Positions 5,378 through 12,606 of a stretch of 12,606 nt of DNA are shown one piece after another. Source of the DNA: Fidelibacterota bacterium (GTDB taxonomy: Bacteria; Fidelibacterota; Fidelibacteria; Fidelibacterales; Fidelibacteraceae); assembly GCA_023134755.1 (NCBI GenBank), contig JAGLUM010000057.1, positions 1 to 12,606 of the forward strand, written 5' to 3'. Both the position numbers and the translations under genes were made by a program. The notes beneath the pieces were generated by a model. It worked only from the letters and a program-made list of their open reading frames with translations. It was not told the DNA's origin and did no database searches. Each line of letters starts with the position of its first letter. The first letter of the stretch is position 1.

Positions 5378-6078
5378 TCTTTTCGTGGAGTGGCAACGAC
5401 TAAAATATTCACGATTTTAGCGCCTGCACGTTTCAGAATTCGTGCTGTCTCCATCGTTGTCGCGCCTGTAGTAAATACATCGTCAATAATACATACCCGT
5501 TCTGGAATATACGTTTTGTTGCGCAGGCTGAATGCATTGTAAATGTTTTCCTGTCGTTGCGTTTTGTTGAGCTGGGTCTGAGTCTGTGTATTCCGACAGC
5601 GTTTTAATGCCCGCTTCATTACCGGAATTCCCCATACGGATGCCAGGCCGCGGGCAATGTGAAATGATTGATTGTAGGTTCGTTCCCGGCGACGGACATG
5701 GTACAAAGGCACTGGAATTAATGCTTCACTTTCAGCAAATTGGGTGGATTGGTAATGATTTCCCAGGCAGCGGCCCAGAAATTCTCCAATAAACGGCATA
5801 TCCTGATACTTTAATTGATGTAGCAGTTTCTGGATATGTTCATCAAAATAAAACATAGCAGATACATGATCTGCCGGATGATCCGTATGATATGCAACAG
5901 AATCGGGACATTTGTCAAATACCGCACATTGGCGGTAACATGCCTCACATAAATACGGGGTCTTATCGGACAGCTTGCCGCAAATACAGCATTGCGACGG
6001 AAAAAACCAGTCTATAATTGAAGAAAATCCCTTAGTAATCCTTTGCCCCGGCTTGAATAACAGCCCGCCAGTTTGCAT
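5374..6078 (-). CDS. comF: ComF family phosphoribosyltransferase-like protein
   Basis: The 234-aa protein has the normal ComFC/GntX layout. An N-terminal zinc-finger region has CCIC (30-33) and CEAC (44-47). The central motif RRRERTYNQSFHIARGLA (129-146) follows, and the PRPP-binding loop is VCIIDDVFTTGATT (195-208). ComF proteins are needed for DNA uptake in competent bacteria, probably at single-stranded DNA import, and are conserved in many bacteria not known to be competent. The ATG at 6078 is supported by a GGAGGGGGAAG (6085-6095). This means the first 47 nt overlap the end of the GWxTD gene, in another frame. No other competence gene lies in the window. Confidence 0.93.
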   Translation of the reverse strand: MQTGGLLFKPGQRITKGFSSIIDWFFPSQCCICGKLSDKTPYLCEACYRQCAVFDKCPDSVAYHTDHPADHVSAMFYFDEHIQKLLHQLKYQDMPFIGEFLGRCLGNHYQSTQFAESEALIPVPLYHVRRRERTYNQSFHIARGLASVWGIPVMKRALKRCRNTQTQTQLNKTQRQENIYNAFSLRNKTYIPERVCIIDDVFTTGATTMETARILKRAGAKIVNILVVATPRKD

Positions 6079-7360
6079 TGTATACTTCCCCCTCCATATT
6101 ACTATGTATCAATTCAAGATACCCTCGTCCCTTGATATCGCAAAAAACAAATTTAACTTCACCGCGCAGACCTTCATAGAGCCAAATTTCATAACTTTTC
6201 GTTCCTCCGGTGAATTCGGAGCGTTGGATTTCCGTGGGATAACCATATTTTAATAAGACCCGGCCGCGATCGGTTTTTATACCGTCCTTAAAATGCGTGT
6301 AGTGCTGATTGGCATATTGCACCCGTTCCATCATTTCAAAATAATATTCATTTATCGCCGTACTCATATCCGTATCACGTTTTTTCCAAAATTGAATTAA
6401 AACTTGTTGTTTTCCCTCCAGACGACTCTCCCGATAGCTTTTTATTTCCTTCTGCGTCATTAAGGGCTTAAAAATAGAAAACATAGAGTCCAATTTCTCC
6501 GTATTTAGCCGGGTATATTCTTCATACACAAATGCATCAAGATCAGTATCCTGTGTTAGATAAATACGCTTTCTGGCATTTACCTCCTGGCCGGAAAATT
6601 CATCGTAAATGCTGACATGGTAATCATAGATACCCGATTTAAGATTACGGACATCCATATAATCAATGACAATATCGAACATGCCGGGCGCAACGGTTTC
6701 TACGGCCTCATTTTCAATTACGATTTTATCATTTAAATCGCGAATACTGCTTTTACAGGTATATTTTTCGCCTGCATGGAGCTTGTAGACTTCAAAATAT
6801 GTATAAAAAATGCCGTTTTGTTCATCAAATTCCGGATTGGCAAGAGGGACAATATCGTACATCCCCAATTTTGTAAATTTATTTTTTTTCTGGGTTCTCC
6901 CCACATAGGAAGCAACTTCAATGTCACTTACCGTAAGCCGGGAAACATCAAATGCTCTCACCTTGAGATCCATTGAACGTTCCGATGTATTTCCGGAATA
7001 AAAATCCCTCACTGTAGTGTTCAAAACGTATATCCCGGGAGATAAATGCAGCGATACCAGTTCGGGAATAAAATCATTTACCGAAATTGTATCTCCGGGG
7101 CTACAGACATCCTCAACGGCAAGGGTTTGCGCAAATACCCGTTGTTCCTCTTGGTAAATATTGACAGCAACAAAAAATTTTCCTTGTAATTTATTACCTG
7201 ATCTCTGCCACTTCATTGCCTGACGCGGAAACATGAAATACAGTTCTACAAAGGGCGTCTCCTGATCATAGAAAGATGCATAATCTACATAAAACCGAAA
7301 ATCGTTTGCTTGTAGCAGACTTGCTATTGTAAGTACGTATATGAGAATTATTTTTTTCAT
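6032..7360 (-). CDS. GWxTD domain-containing exported protein
   Basis: The 442-aa protein starts with a signal peptide, MKKIILIYVLTIASLLQA, probably cleaved near residue 18. A long beta-rich region (20-270) has repeated extracytoplasmic-looking strands such as SPGIYVLNTTVRDFYSG and KSGIYDYHVSIYDEFSGQ. The C-terminal part carries the family block: IQFWKKRDTD (322-331), GIKTDRGRVLLKYGYPTEI (360-378), and YEIWLYEG then VKFVFCDIKGRGYLELIHS. The hallmark Trp of GWxTD is Ile361 here. The role of the family is not known; it is found mainly in FCB-group and related phyla. I chose 7360 because the signal peptide begins there. No good ribosome binding site precedes it, and the smc stop lies 10 nt upstream, so coupled re-initiation is likely. 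Confidence 0.87.
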   Translation of the reverse strand: MKKIILIYVLTIASLLQANDFRFYVDYASFYDQETPFVELYFMFPRQAMKWQRSGNKLQGKFFVAVNIYQEEQRVFAQTLAVEDVCSPGDTISVNDFIPELVSLHLSPGIYVLNTTVRDFYSGNTSERSMDLKVRAFDVSRLTVSDIEVASYVGRTQKKNKFTKLGMYDIVPLANPEFDEQNGIFYTYFEVYKLHAGEKYTCKSSIRDLNDKIVIENEAVETVAPGMFDIVIDYMDVRNLKSGIYDYHVSIYDEFSGQEVNARKRIYLTQDTDLDAFVYEEYTRLNTEKLDSMFSIFKPLMTQKEIKSYRESRLEGKQQVLIQFWKKRDTDMSTAINEYYFEMMERVQYANQHYTHFKDGIKTDRGRVLLKYGYPTEIQRSEFTGGTKSYEIWLYEGLRGEVKFVFCDIKGRGYLELIHSNMEGEVYNANWRAVIQAGAKDY

Positions 7361-7370
7361 TTTTATTTTT

Positions 7371-10300
7371 CTAGTTAATATTTTCAAGTTCACTATCCTT
7401 AAATTTAACCGAAACAATGCTGGAAACTCCTTCTTCTTGCATGGTGATCCCATAAAGGTAATCACAGGCATGCATGGTTAGTTTATTATGTGTTACGGTA
7501 ATAAACTGTGTTTTATCGGAAAAATGCTCCAGAGCCTTGGTAAATCGTTTTATGTTGATATCGTCCAGTGGGGCATCGATCTCATCCAGGATACAATAGG
7601 GAGAAGGTTTCACCAGATAGATAGCAAATAACAGTGCAATTGCAGTAAGCGCTTTTTCGCCACCGGATAATGCACGCAGGGATTTCATCTGCGGCCCCTT
7701 AGGTCTGGAAAAAATTTCCACCTCAGCTTCCAGAGGATCCGATGAGCCTTCTAACCGAAGATCACATGCGCCATGCTCAAAGAAAAGTTTATACGTTATT
7801 TTATAATTTTCCCGGATTTGTGTAAAAACTTCTGTGAACTGCCGACGTGCTTCAGTATCTAATTTATCAATGGTTTCGGTAATACTTACCTCTGCACCCA
7901 CTAAATCCGCACGTTGTTCTTTTAAAAATTCAAAGCGTGTGGATTGCTCATTGTATTCCTCACGAACAGCCATATTAATTGGACCGATAAGCTCAATGCG
8001 ATGTGTCAATTTTTGAACTTTTTTTTCCATTTCTTTCATGTCCATATCCATGGGTTCGTACGGGCGTTTTAGAATATTAATATGATAGCGGTCAAACATC
8101 CGTTCTTTTAACTGATTTTGGTGCATATGCAGATCATTGGCCCGGATTTCCAAATCACGAAGGGTTTCAAAAACATCTTCACGGCTGCGATGATGCTGCG
8201 TAATGGTTTCTTCCACCTGATAGATCTGACTGCGTTTTGTATTTAGTATTTTATAAACATCATCCCGTTTTTTACGTTCTTCCTCGCGTTGGGATTTTAA
8301 GGTATCCAAAATTTCCTGCAAGGAGTCCATGGTTGTTTTACCTTCAGTAATAAGCACCTCAAGATCCAGCGTCTGTTCATTTATTTCTTCAAGACGTTTA
8401 TTTAACTCATCGATAGTAGCACAGGCGTTATTATATTGAAAACGAATATTATCTTTTTCTTTTTCACGCGCGATCAACGTTATCCGCATATCCTGCACCT
8501 GATTGTTCAGAGTATCACGTTTATCCATAATTTTATCATACTCAAAATGAAAACGATCCAGATCAGATTTTGCCTTCTCTTCTTCCGTTTTAGCAGTATG
8601 TATCTCATCATCGCAGGCACTTATCTGTTTGTCAATATCTAAAATACGTTTTGCGTAATTCTGGACCTTCTTATCGATTTCATCTATACTGTCATTCTGG
8701 TGCTCCACTGCATAACTAAGGGCACTCATCTTTTTCTCTAATTCCAGATGTTCCTGCTGCAGGGTTTTAGATCGGCGGGAATATTCACCGATTTCTTTAA
8801 TGCAGGACTGCCTTTCTTTCTCCAGTTTTTTTAACCTGGACATGCTTTCATCCAAGACTTTTTTGAGATGTTCTGCTACTGTGTCAAGTTCTTTGATCTT
8901 ATCCTGTCGCCCGATTACTTGATAATGCTGTTTTGATTGCTTTCCGCCCTTGATCATGGCACGCTGGTCCATATAATCACCATCCGGAGTAACATAACGG
9001 AAGCGGCTGTCTTTCAGAGCATCTTCCGATAGATCTCTGAGAGATTTTACAATAATGACATTCCCTAAAAAATAATCGATTAGTAGCTGATTTTCTGTGT
9101 CAGCACTCACAACATCCACTGCGTGTGTAATTATATTAGCATCCTTGAAAGGAATTTTTATCGGCGGTTTACCCCTTTTCCGCATTACATCCATGGGGGC
9201 AATGCTGACCCGTCCGCGTTGGGACTGCTTTAAAGCATCAATAACATCCATCGCATCAGATTTACTGTCTGCCACCAGATATTTCGCCACATTCCCCAGC
9301 GCAATTTCAATTGCGGTGGTATGGGCTTTTTCTACAGTTATTAAATCAGCTACCGTACCGCGGATACCTGGATGTTTTAAGGTCTTCATTACATATTTTA
9401 CACCTGGATTGTAGCCCTCCAGCGTTTCAACCAGATCTTGATAAAAGGATGCTTCATTTCGGTTCCGCTCATAGGCTGTCTGCTGATGAATGATATCTTG
9501 ATTAGTGTCATGAATACTGCTATCCAGATGGCGGCGTTTTTGTTCTGCTTCTTCAACACCTTCATTGATATCAGAAAGTAATTTTTCCGCTTTCGCCAGT
9601 TCCTTTTTTAGGGACCCGGTCTGATCTTTCTGTGTGTCCGAACGCAAAACAAGATCCTCTCGCCGTTGCATTTCCTCGTTCTGCAGATGAATCAGTTGTT
9701 TCCGTTGGTCGCGCAAACGTAAAATTTGTTGTTGAATATCGGCAAGCCGGTACTGTCTTTCACGTACATCCTGGCGCAAATCGTCCAGTTTTGCTGACGC
9801 GTTCTGATATATGCCATTGATCTCATCAAATTCTGCACGCGTAGCATCAAGTTCCTTGCGCATCTGTATTAATTCGGGGTCGTCCTCACCCAGTTGAGAG
9901 GAAAAGGTTTCTTTTAATTCTGTACTGGTCAGGAGGCGTGATTGTGCCTGTTCCTTTTCTTTAAGAAGCCGTTCCTTATTTCGATGCGCATTAGTAATTT
10001 TTTCTTGCCAGACCAAGCGTTTCGATGATTCGGTATTTATGTTCTCATTTACTTTCTGCAGCACATCATTGATATCCTGCATCTCTTTTTCAATCTCAAC
10101 CAGCTTCTTTTTATAGCTGTCCAGCATAGCTTCTTCAATGCTTAGCTGCTTGCCACTTTCTTCATTCTGAAGTTCGTTACTTGAAAGCTGTTTTTCCAGC
10201 GGAACAACTTTATCCTCATATTCATACCACTTGGCCTGAGAAAGGGTAATATCGAGTTTTTTTAATTCCTCGGCATAGTCTTCATAGCGTTCATAGCGAC

Positions 10301-10928
10301 CTAGCTGGCGCTTCAAACTGCGAACTTTATTTCCAATTTCAAAAATAATATCTTCAAGACGCATCAGATCTTCCTTGGTGGCATCAAGTTTGCGCCTTGC
10401 GCTTTTACGTTGGATTTTATACTTGGTGATCCCGGCAGCTTCTTCAAATAGTAATTTGCGCTGGATTTTATCTTCATTCAGGATTTCTTCTACCATTTTT
10501 AATTCAATAACGGAATACGCGTTACTGCTCATACCGGTATCCACAAAGAGATTCTGAATATCTTTAAGCCGTACCGGCACTTCATTTAACAGGTATTCAC
10601 TGCTGCCATCACGATACAAGCGTCTACCTATTTGGACATCCGTGTAAGCAATTCCAAGAACACCATCATCATTATGAATGGTAAGCATCACTTCGGCATA
10701 ATTGAGGGGTTTACGATTTTTTGATCCGGAAAAAATAATATCCACCATATGTTCTGACCGAAGCAGGTGGGTTTTTTGTTCACCCAAAACCCAGCGGATA
10801 GCATCTACCACATTGCTTTTCCCGCAGCCGTTTGGTCCGATAACTGCAGTAATACCTTTGCCGAACTGCAGTACAGTTTTTGTTGCAAAGGATTTAAATC
10901 CAAAAATTTCCAGCTTCGATATATACAT
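7371..10928 (-). CDS. smc: Chromosome segregation ATPase SMC
   Basis: This is a complete 1185-aa bacterial SMC of normal length. It dimerises and, with ScpA/ScpB, organises and separates newly replicated chromosomes. The N-terminal head starts MYISKLEIFGFKSF and has Walker A GPNGCGKS (31-38). Coiled coil runs from about 170 to 500. The hinge (about 503-672) includes GYNPGVKYVMK, GTVADLI, then VTPDGDY and IKGGKQSK. The return coil runs from about 675 to 1010. The C-terminal head has the ABC signature LSGGE (1087-1091), Walker B CILDE (1112-1116), the D-loop region APLDD (1119-1123) and the switch His in VTHNK. The start codon is preceded only by a weak GAG (ACGAGAAAAC). A 133-bp gap separates it from the HIT gene upstream. 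ScpA, ScpB and FtsY genes are not in the window. Confidence 0.98.
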   Translation of the reverse strand: MYISKLEIFGFKSFATKTVLQFGKGITAVIGPNGCGKSNVVDAIRWVLGEQKTHLLRSEHMVDIIFSGSKNRKPLNYAEVMLTIHNDDGVLGIAYTDVQIGRRLYRDGSSEYLLNEVPVRLKDIQNLFVDTGMSSNAYSVIELKMVEEILNEDKIQRKLLFEEAAGITKYKIQRKSARRKLDATKEDLMRLEDIIFEIGNKVRSLKRQLGRYERYEDYAEELKKLDITLSQAKWYEYEDKVVPLEKQLSSNELQNEESGKQLSIEEAMLDSYKKKLVEIEKEMQDINDVLQKVNENINTESSKRLVWQEKITNAHRNKERLLKEKEQAQSRLLTSTELKETFSSQLGEDDPELIQMRKELDATRAEFDEINGIYQNASAKLDDLRQDVRERQYRLADIQQQILRLRDQRKQLIHLQNEEMQRREDLVLRSDTQKDQTGSLKKELAKAEKLLSDINEGVEEAEQKRRHLDSSIHDTNQDIIHQQTAYERNRNEASFYQDLVETLEGYNPGVKYVMKTLKHPGIRGTVADLITVEKAHTTAIEIALGNVAKYLVADSKSDAMDVIDALKQSQRGRVSIAPMDVMRKRGKPPIKIPFKDANIITHAVDVVSADTENQLLIDYFLGNVIIVKSLRDLSEDALKDSRFRYVTPDGDYMDQRAMIKGGKQSKQHYQVIGRQDKIKELDTVAEHLKKVLDESMSRLKKLEKERQSCIKEIGEYSRRSKTLQQEHLELEKKMSALSYAVEHQNDSIDEIDKKVQNYAKRILDIDKQISACDDEIHTAKTEEEKAKSDLDRFHFEYDKIMDKRDTLNNQVQDMRITLIAREKEKDNIRFQYNNACATIDELNKRLEEINEQTLDLEVLITEGKTTMDSLQEILDTLKSQREEERKKRDDVYKILNTKRSQIYQVEETITQHHRSREDVFETLRDLEIRANDLHMHQNQLKERMFDRYHINILKRPYEPMDMDMKEMEKKVQKLTHRIELIGPINMAVREEYNEQSTRFEFLKEQRADLVGAEVSITETIDKLDTEARRQFTEVFTQIRENYKITYKLFFEHGACDLRLEGSSDPLEAEVEIFSRPKGPQMKSLRALSGGEKALTAIALLFAIYLVKPSPYCILDEIDAPLDDINIKRFTKALEHFSDKTQFITVTHNKLTMHACDYLYGITMQEEGVSSIVSVKFKDSELENIN

Positions 10929-11061
10929 GTTTTCTCGTTAATAATACAAAACGGTGTAATTTAAAACATCTTGTTCCGGTTTCAAACAGAAAATAGGCGG
11001 GTTTATTGGGTGAAATGGGCGGTTGATAAACTGACAACACATAGTTTTAATCAGTCATTTC

Positions 11062-11403
11062 CTACCCTGCCGGCCAGCTGAATTTCCGTCCGCCCATGAG
11101 ATGCAGATGGATATGTTCGACTTCCTGACCGCCGTTCGCTCCATTATTAAAAACTAAGCGATAGCCGTTTTTCAGTCCCAAATTATCTGCAATGTGTTTG
11201 GCCACGAATACCAGTCTGCCCATTAGTTCGGTGTCATTTGCTGTAAGTGCTTCGATCCGGGCAATATGTTTCCGCGGAATGATGAGAATATGTTCCGGTG
11301 CCTGCGGATTAAGATCCCGAAAGGCGACAATATGTTCATCCTCATACACTATGGTTGAAGGAATTTCCTTTGCAGCAATTTTGCAAAATATGCAGTTTTC
11401 CAT
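11062..11403 (-). CDS. HIT family (HINT-type) nucleotide hydrolase
   Basis: The 113-aa protein is a full-length histidine triad hydrolase. The active-site triad HIHLHL has its histidines at 97, 99 and 101, with His99 as the expected nucleophile. The zinc-site residues of the HINT group are present (CIFC, Cys4 and Cys7, with His46 and His97). The stretches YEDEHIVAFRDLNPQAPEHILIIPRKHI and NGANGGQEVEHIHLHLMGGR are strongly conserved. HINT enzymes hydrolyse AMP-lysine and other phosphoramidates or acyl-adenylates in the cytoplasm. AAGGAG at 11409-11414 fixes the start. It follows folC by 58 bp, in the same direction. Confidence 0.96.
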   Translation of the reverse strand: MENCIFCKIAAKEIPSTIVYEDEHIVAFRDLNPQAPEHILIIPRKHIARIEALTANDTELMGRLVFVAKHIADNLGLKNGYRLVFNNGANGGQEVEHIHLHLMGGRKFSWPAG

Positions 11404-11424
11404 TTTCTCTCCTTTTGTTCTTTA

Positions 11425-11447
11425 GCGTCAATGCGATTTATTAACGC
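11425..11447 (-). promoter_or_regulatory. Hairpin in the folC-HIT spacer
   Basis: On the minus strand GCGTTAAT (11447-11440) can pair with ATTGACGC (11432-11425) over a 7-nt loop, with one G-U pair. It lies about 10 nt upstream of the HIT ribosome binding site and has no following T run, so it is more likely a processing, stability or translational element than a terminator. Confidence 0.35.
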
Positions 11448-11461
11448 GATATACAGAGAAT

Positions 11462-12606
11462 TTATATTTTATTTTTCTTTTTACTCCAGCTATATACTTC
11501 AGCGGCAATATAATGGCTTCCCAGAATACATAATACGGTATTATCCGGCAGGCTGCCGTATGCCGCAGTACATGCATTTTTAAGGGTATCCGCAACACTG
11601 ATTTGTGGAAAAACAGTTGCCAGTTCGCGTAGCTGTCCGGGATCCATTCCGCGGTGGGATCGTACCGGACAGAGCCATATTCGTTCGGCCACAGAACCAA
11701 TAATGTCCATTACCTTTTCCGGCTGTTTGTCTTTTAGCATACTCAGTACAAAATAATATGTTTTATCCGGATAAACCTCCTGTACGGTCTCACAAAATGC
11801 CCGGATACCTTCCGGATTATGTGCCACATCATAAATAATATCCGGATTCCTGCTGATATATTCAAAGCGTCCCTGCCACGATAGATCTGAAAATCCGCTC
11901 TGCAGTTCAGAATATGTCAGCGGCCGTTTCAAAAAAAGATCTACCGCTTTAACAGCGGCGGCAATATTTCCAAGTTGATGCCGTCCGGGCAAGGAGATCG
12001 TGAATGCTTCCAGATAAGGGTCCATAACAAAGCGCATACCGCCGGGAGATAACCGAACATCCGAAAAACAAACATCTGGATCAAGCACTGTCAGATCGTT
12101 CGTATGGGATTGAAACACAGAAAGCACTTCAGGATTCCGCGCATAGGTTACCACGGGAATACCAGGTTTAATAATACCGGCTTTCTCTTCTGCTATCTGA
12201 ATTCGTGTTTCGCCGAGAATAGAGGTATGGTCAAAGCTGATATCAGTAATAACGCTGACCTCAGGGAACAGCACATTGGTAGCATCCAGGCGGCCGCCCA
12301 GACCGGTTTCAATTACTGCAACATCCACCTGCTGATCGCGAAAGAACGCAAAACCCAGTGCAGTGGTAATTTCAAAAAATGATGCTTTTAACTGTTCCAT
12401 AAAGGAATCCCATTCTTCCAAATACATCTTGATCTGCGCTTCATTTATGGGGCTGCCGTTAATACAAATTCGTTCGTTAAAATGTACCAAATGAGGGGAT
12501 GTAAAACGGCCCACCTTCAATCCGGTAGCTTCCAGCAGGACGGAAGCAAGAGCTGTAACGCTTCCTTTCCCGTTGGTACCGGCAACATGAATAGACGGAA
12601 ATGCCT
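11462..12606 (-). CDS. folC: Bifunctional folylpolyglutamate synthase / dihydrofolate synthase (N-terminus beyond window)
   Basis: FolC joins L-glutamate to dihydropteroate and adds further glutamates to folates, using ATP, in the cytoplasm. The frame is open from the window edge and gives 380 residues; about 45-50 N-terminal residues are missing. The visible part opens with the P-loop region FPSIHVAGTNGKGS, then KVGRFTSPHLVHFNERICING, then VAVIETGLGGRLDATNVLFPEVSVITDISFDHTSILG and IAEEKAGIIKPG. All are classic Mur-ligase-family FolC motifs. C-terminal-domain motifs are WQGRFEYI and YDVAHNPEGIRAF. An internal Met-like TTG at 12518-12520 is not the start, because the P-loop lies upstream of it. 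It is the first visible gene of the minus-strand block leading to smc. It is probably the only folate gene in the window. Confidence 0.97.
   Translation of the reverse strand, partial: AFPSIHVAGTNGKGSVTALASVLLEATGLKVGRFTSPHLVHFNERICINGSPINEAQIKMYLEEWDSFMEQLKASFFEITTALGFAFFRDQQVDVAVIETGLGGRLDATNVLFPEVSVITDISFDHTSILGETRIQIAEEKAGIIKPGIPVVTYARNPEVLSVFQSHTNDLTVLDPDVCFSDVRLSPGGMRFVMDPYLEAFTISLPGRHQLGNIAAAVKAVDLFLKRPLTYSELQSGFSDLSWQGRFEYISRNPDIIYDVAHNPEGIRAFCETVQEVYPDKTYYFVLSMLKDKQPEKVMDIIGSVAERIWLCPVRSHRGMDPGQLRELATVFPQISVADTLKNACTAAYGSLPDNTVLCILGSHYIAAEVYSWSKKKNKI

Noticed and set aside
7361..7471. Upstream extension of the GWxTD gene into smc
   Set aside because: The extra 37 residues are the smc C-terminal region read in another frame. 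The signal peptide starts at 7360.
7371..10928. Several 60-105-aa plus-strand frames across smc
   Set aside because: All are antisense shadows of the long SMC frame, with no domains.
10941..10946. TATTAT on the minus strand as a -10 box for smc
   Set aside because: It would put the transcript start only about 5 nt before the ATG, and I find no good -35 box at the right distance.

Overview
This is a 12.6 kb bacterial chromosomal window of moderate to low GC content, made mostly of conserved housekeeping genes. The best clue to the host is a GWxTD-domain exported protein. That family is largely confined to the Fibrobacterota-Chlorobiota-Bacteroidota (FCB) superphylum and nearby candidate phyla such as Marinimicrobia, KSB1, Calditrichota and Cloacimonadota. 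Many genes here have ordinary AAGGAG-type ribosome binding sites, and the tRNA has a sigma70-like promoter, so typical Bacteroidia seem less likely. The phylum assignment is inference. I see no mobile element, CRISPR array or rRNA.

Layout from left to right. (1) An ApbE-type flavin transferase lipoprotein, running off the left edge on the minus strand, is divergent from a serine beta-lactamase-like lipoprotein on the plus strand. (2) A 225-bp gap holds a GC-rich structured patch and a perfect inverted repeat. It is followed by the overlapping membrane-protein pair spmA-spmB, which ends at a strong hairpin. (3) On the minus strand, an unrecognised 273-aa lipoprotein is followed 8 bp later by a 56-aa membrane protein too short for ordinary ORF cut-offs. 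This pair is the least explained part of the window. (4) A 325-bp gene-free stretch holds a perfect TGTGA-N6-TCACA palindrome of CRP/FNR type, a hairpin, a 12-bp palindrome and the tRNA promoter. (5) tRNA-Asn(GTT) has its own promoter and terminator and is followed by a 67-aa PspC-domain protein. (6) A long minus-strand block reads folC (partial) - HIT/HINT hydrolase - smc - GWxTD protein - comF, and it meets pspC tail to tail on a shared TTAA.

How the genes fit together. The right half looks like a co-directional operon or operon chain: folate polyglutamylation, nucleotide phosphoramidate hydrolysis, chromosome condensation, an exported protein and a ComF phosphoribosyltransferase. The smc-GWxTD-comF part is tightly packed (10-bp gap, then a 47-bp overlap). 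The left half is enriched in envelope proteins: two enzyme lipoproteins, SpmA/SpmB, an unknown lipoprotein, a small membrane protein and PspC. SpmA/SpmB occur widely outside endospore formers and do not imply sporulation here. The window is mostly ordinary. The best candidates for something undescribed are the lipoprotein/microprotein pair and its upstream control region.
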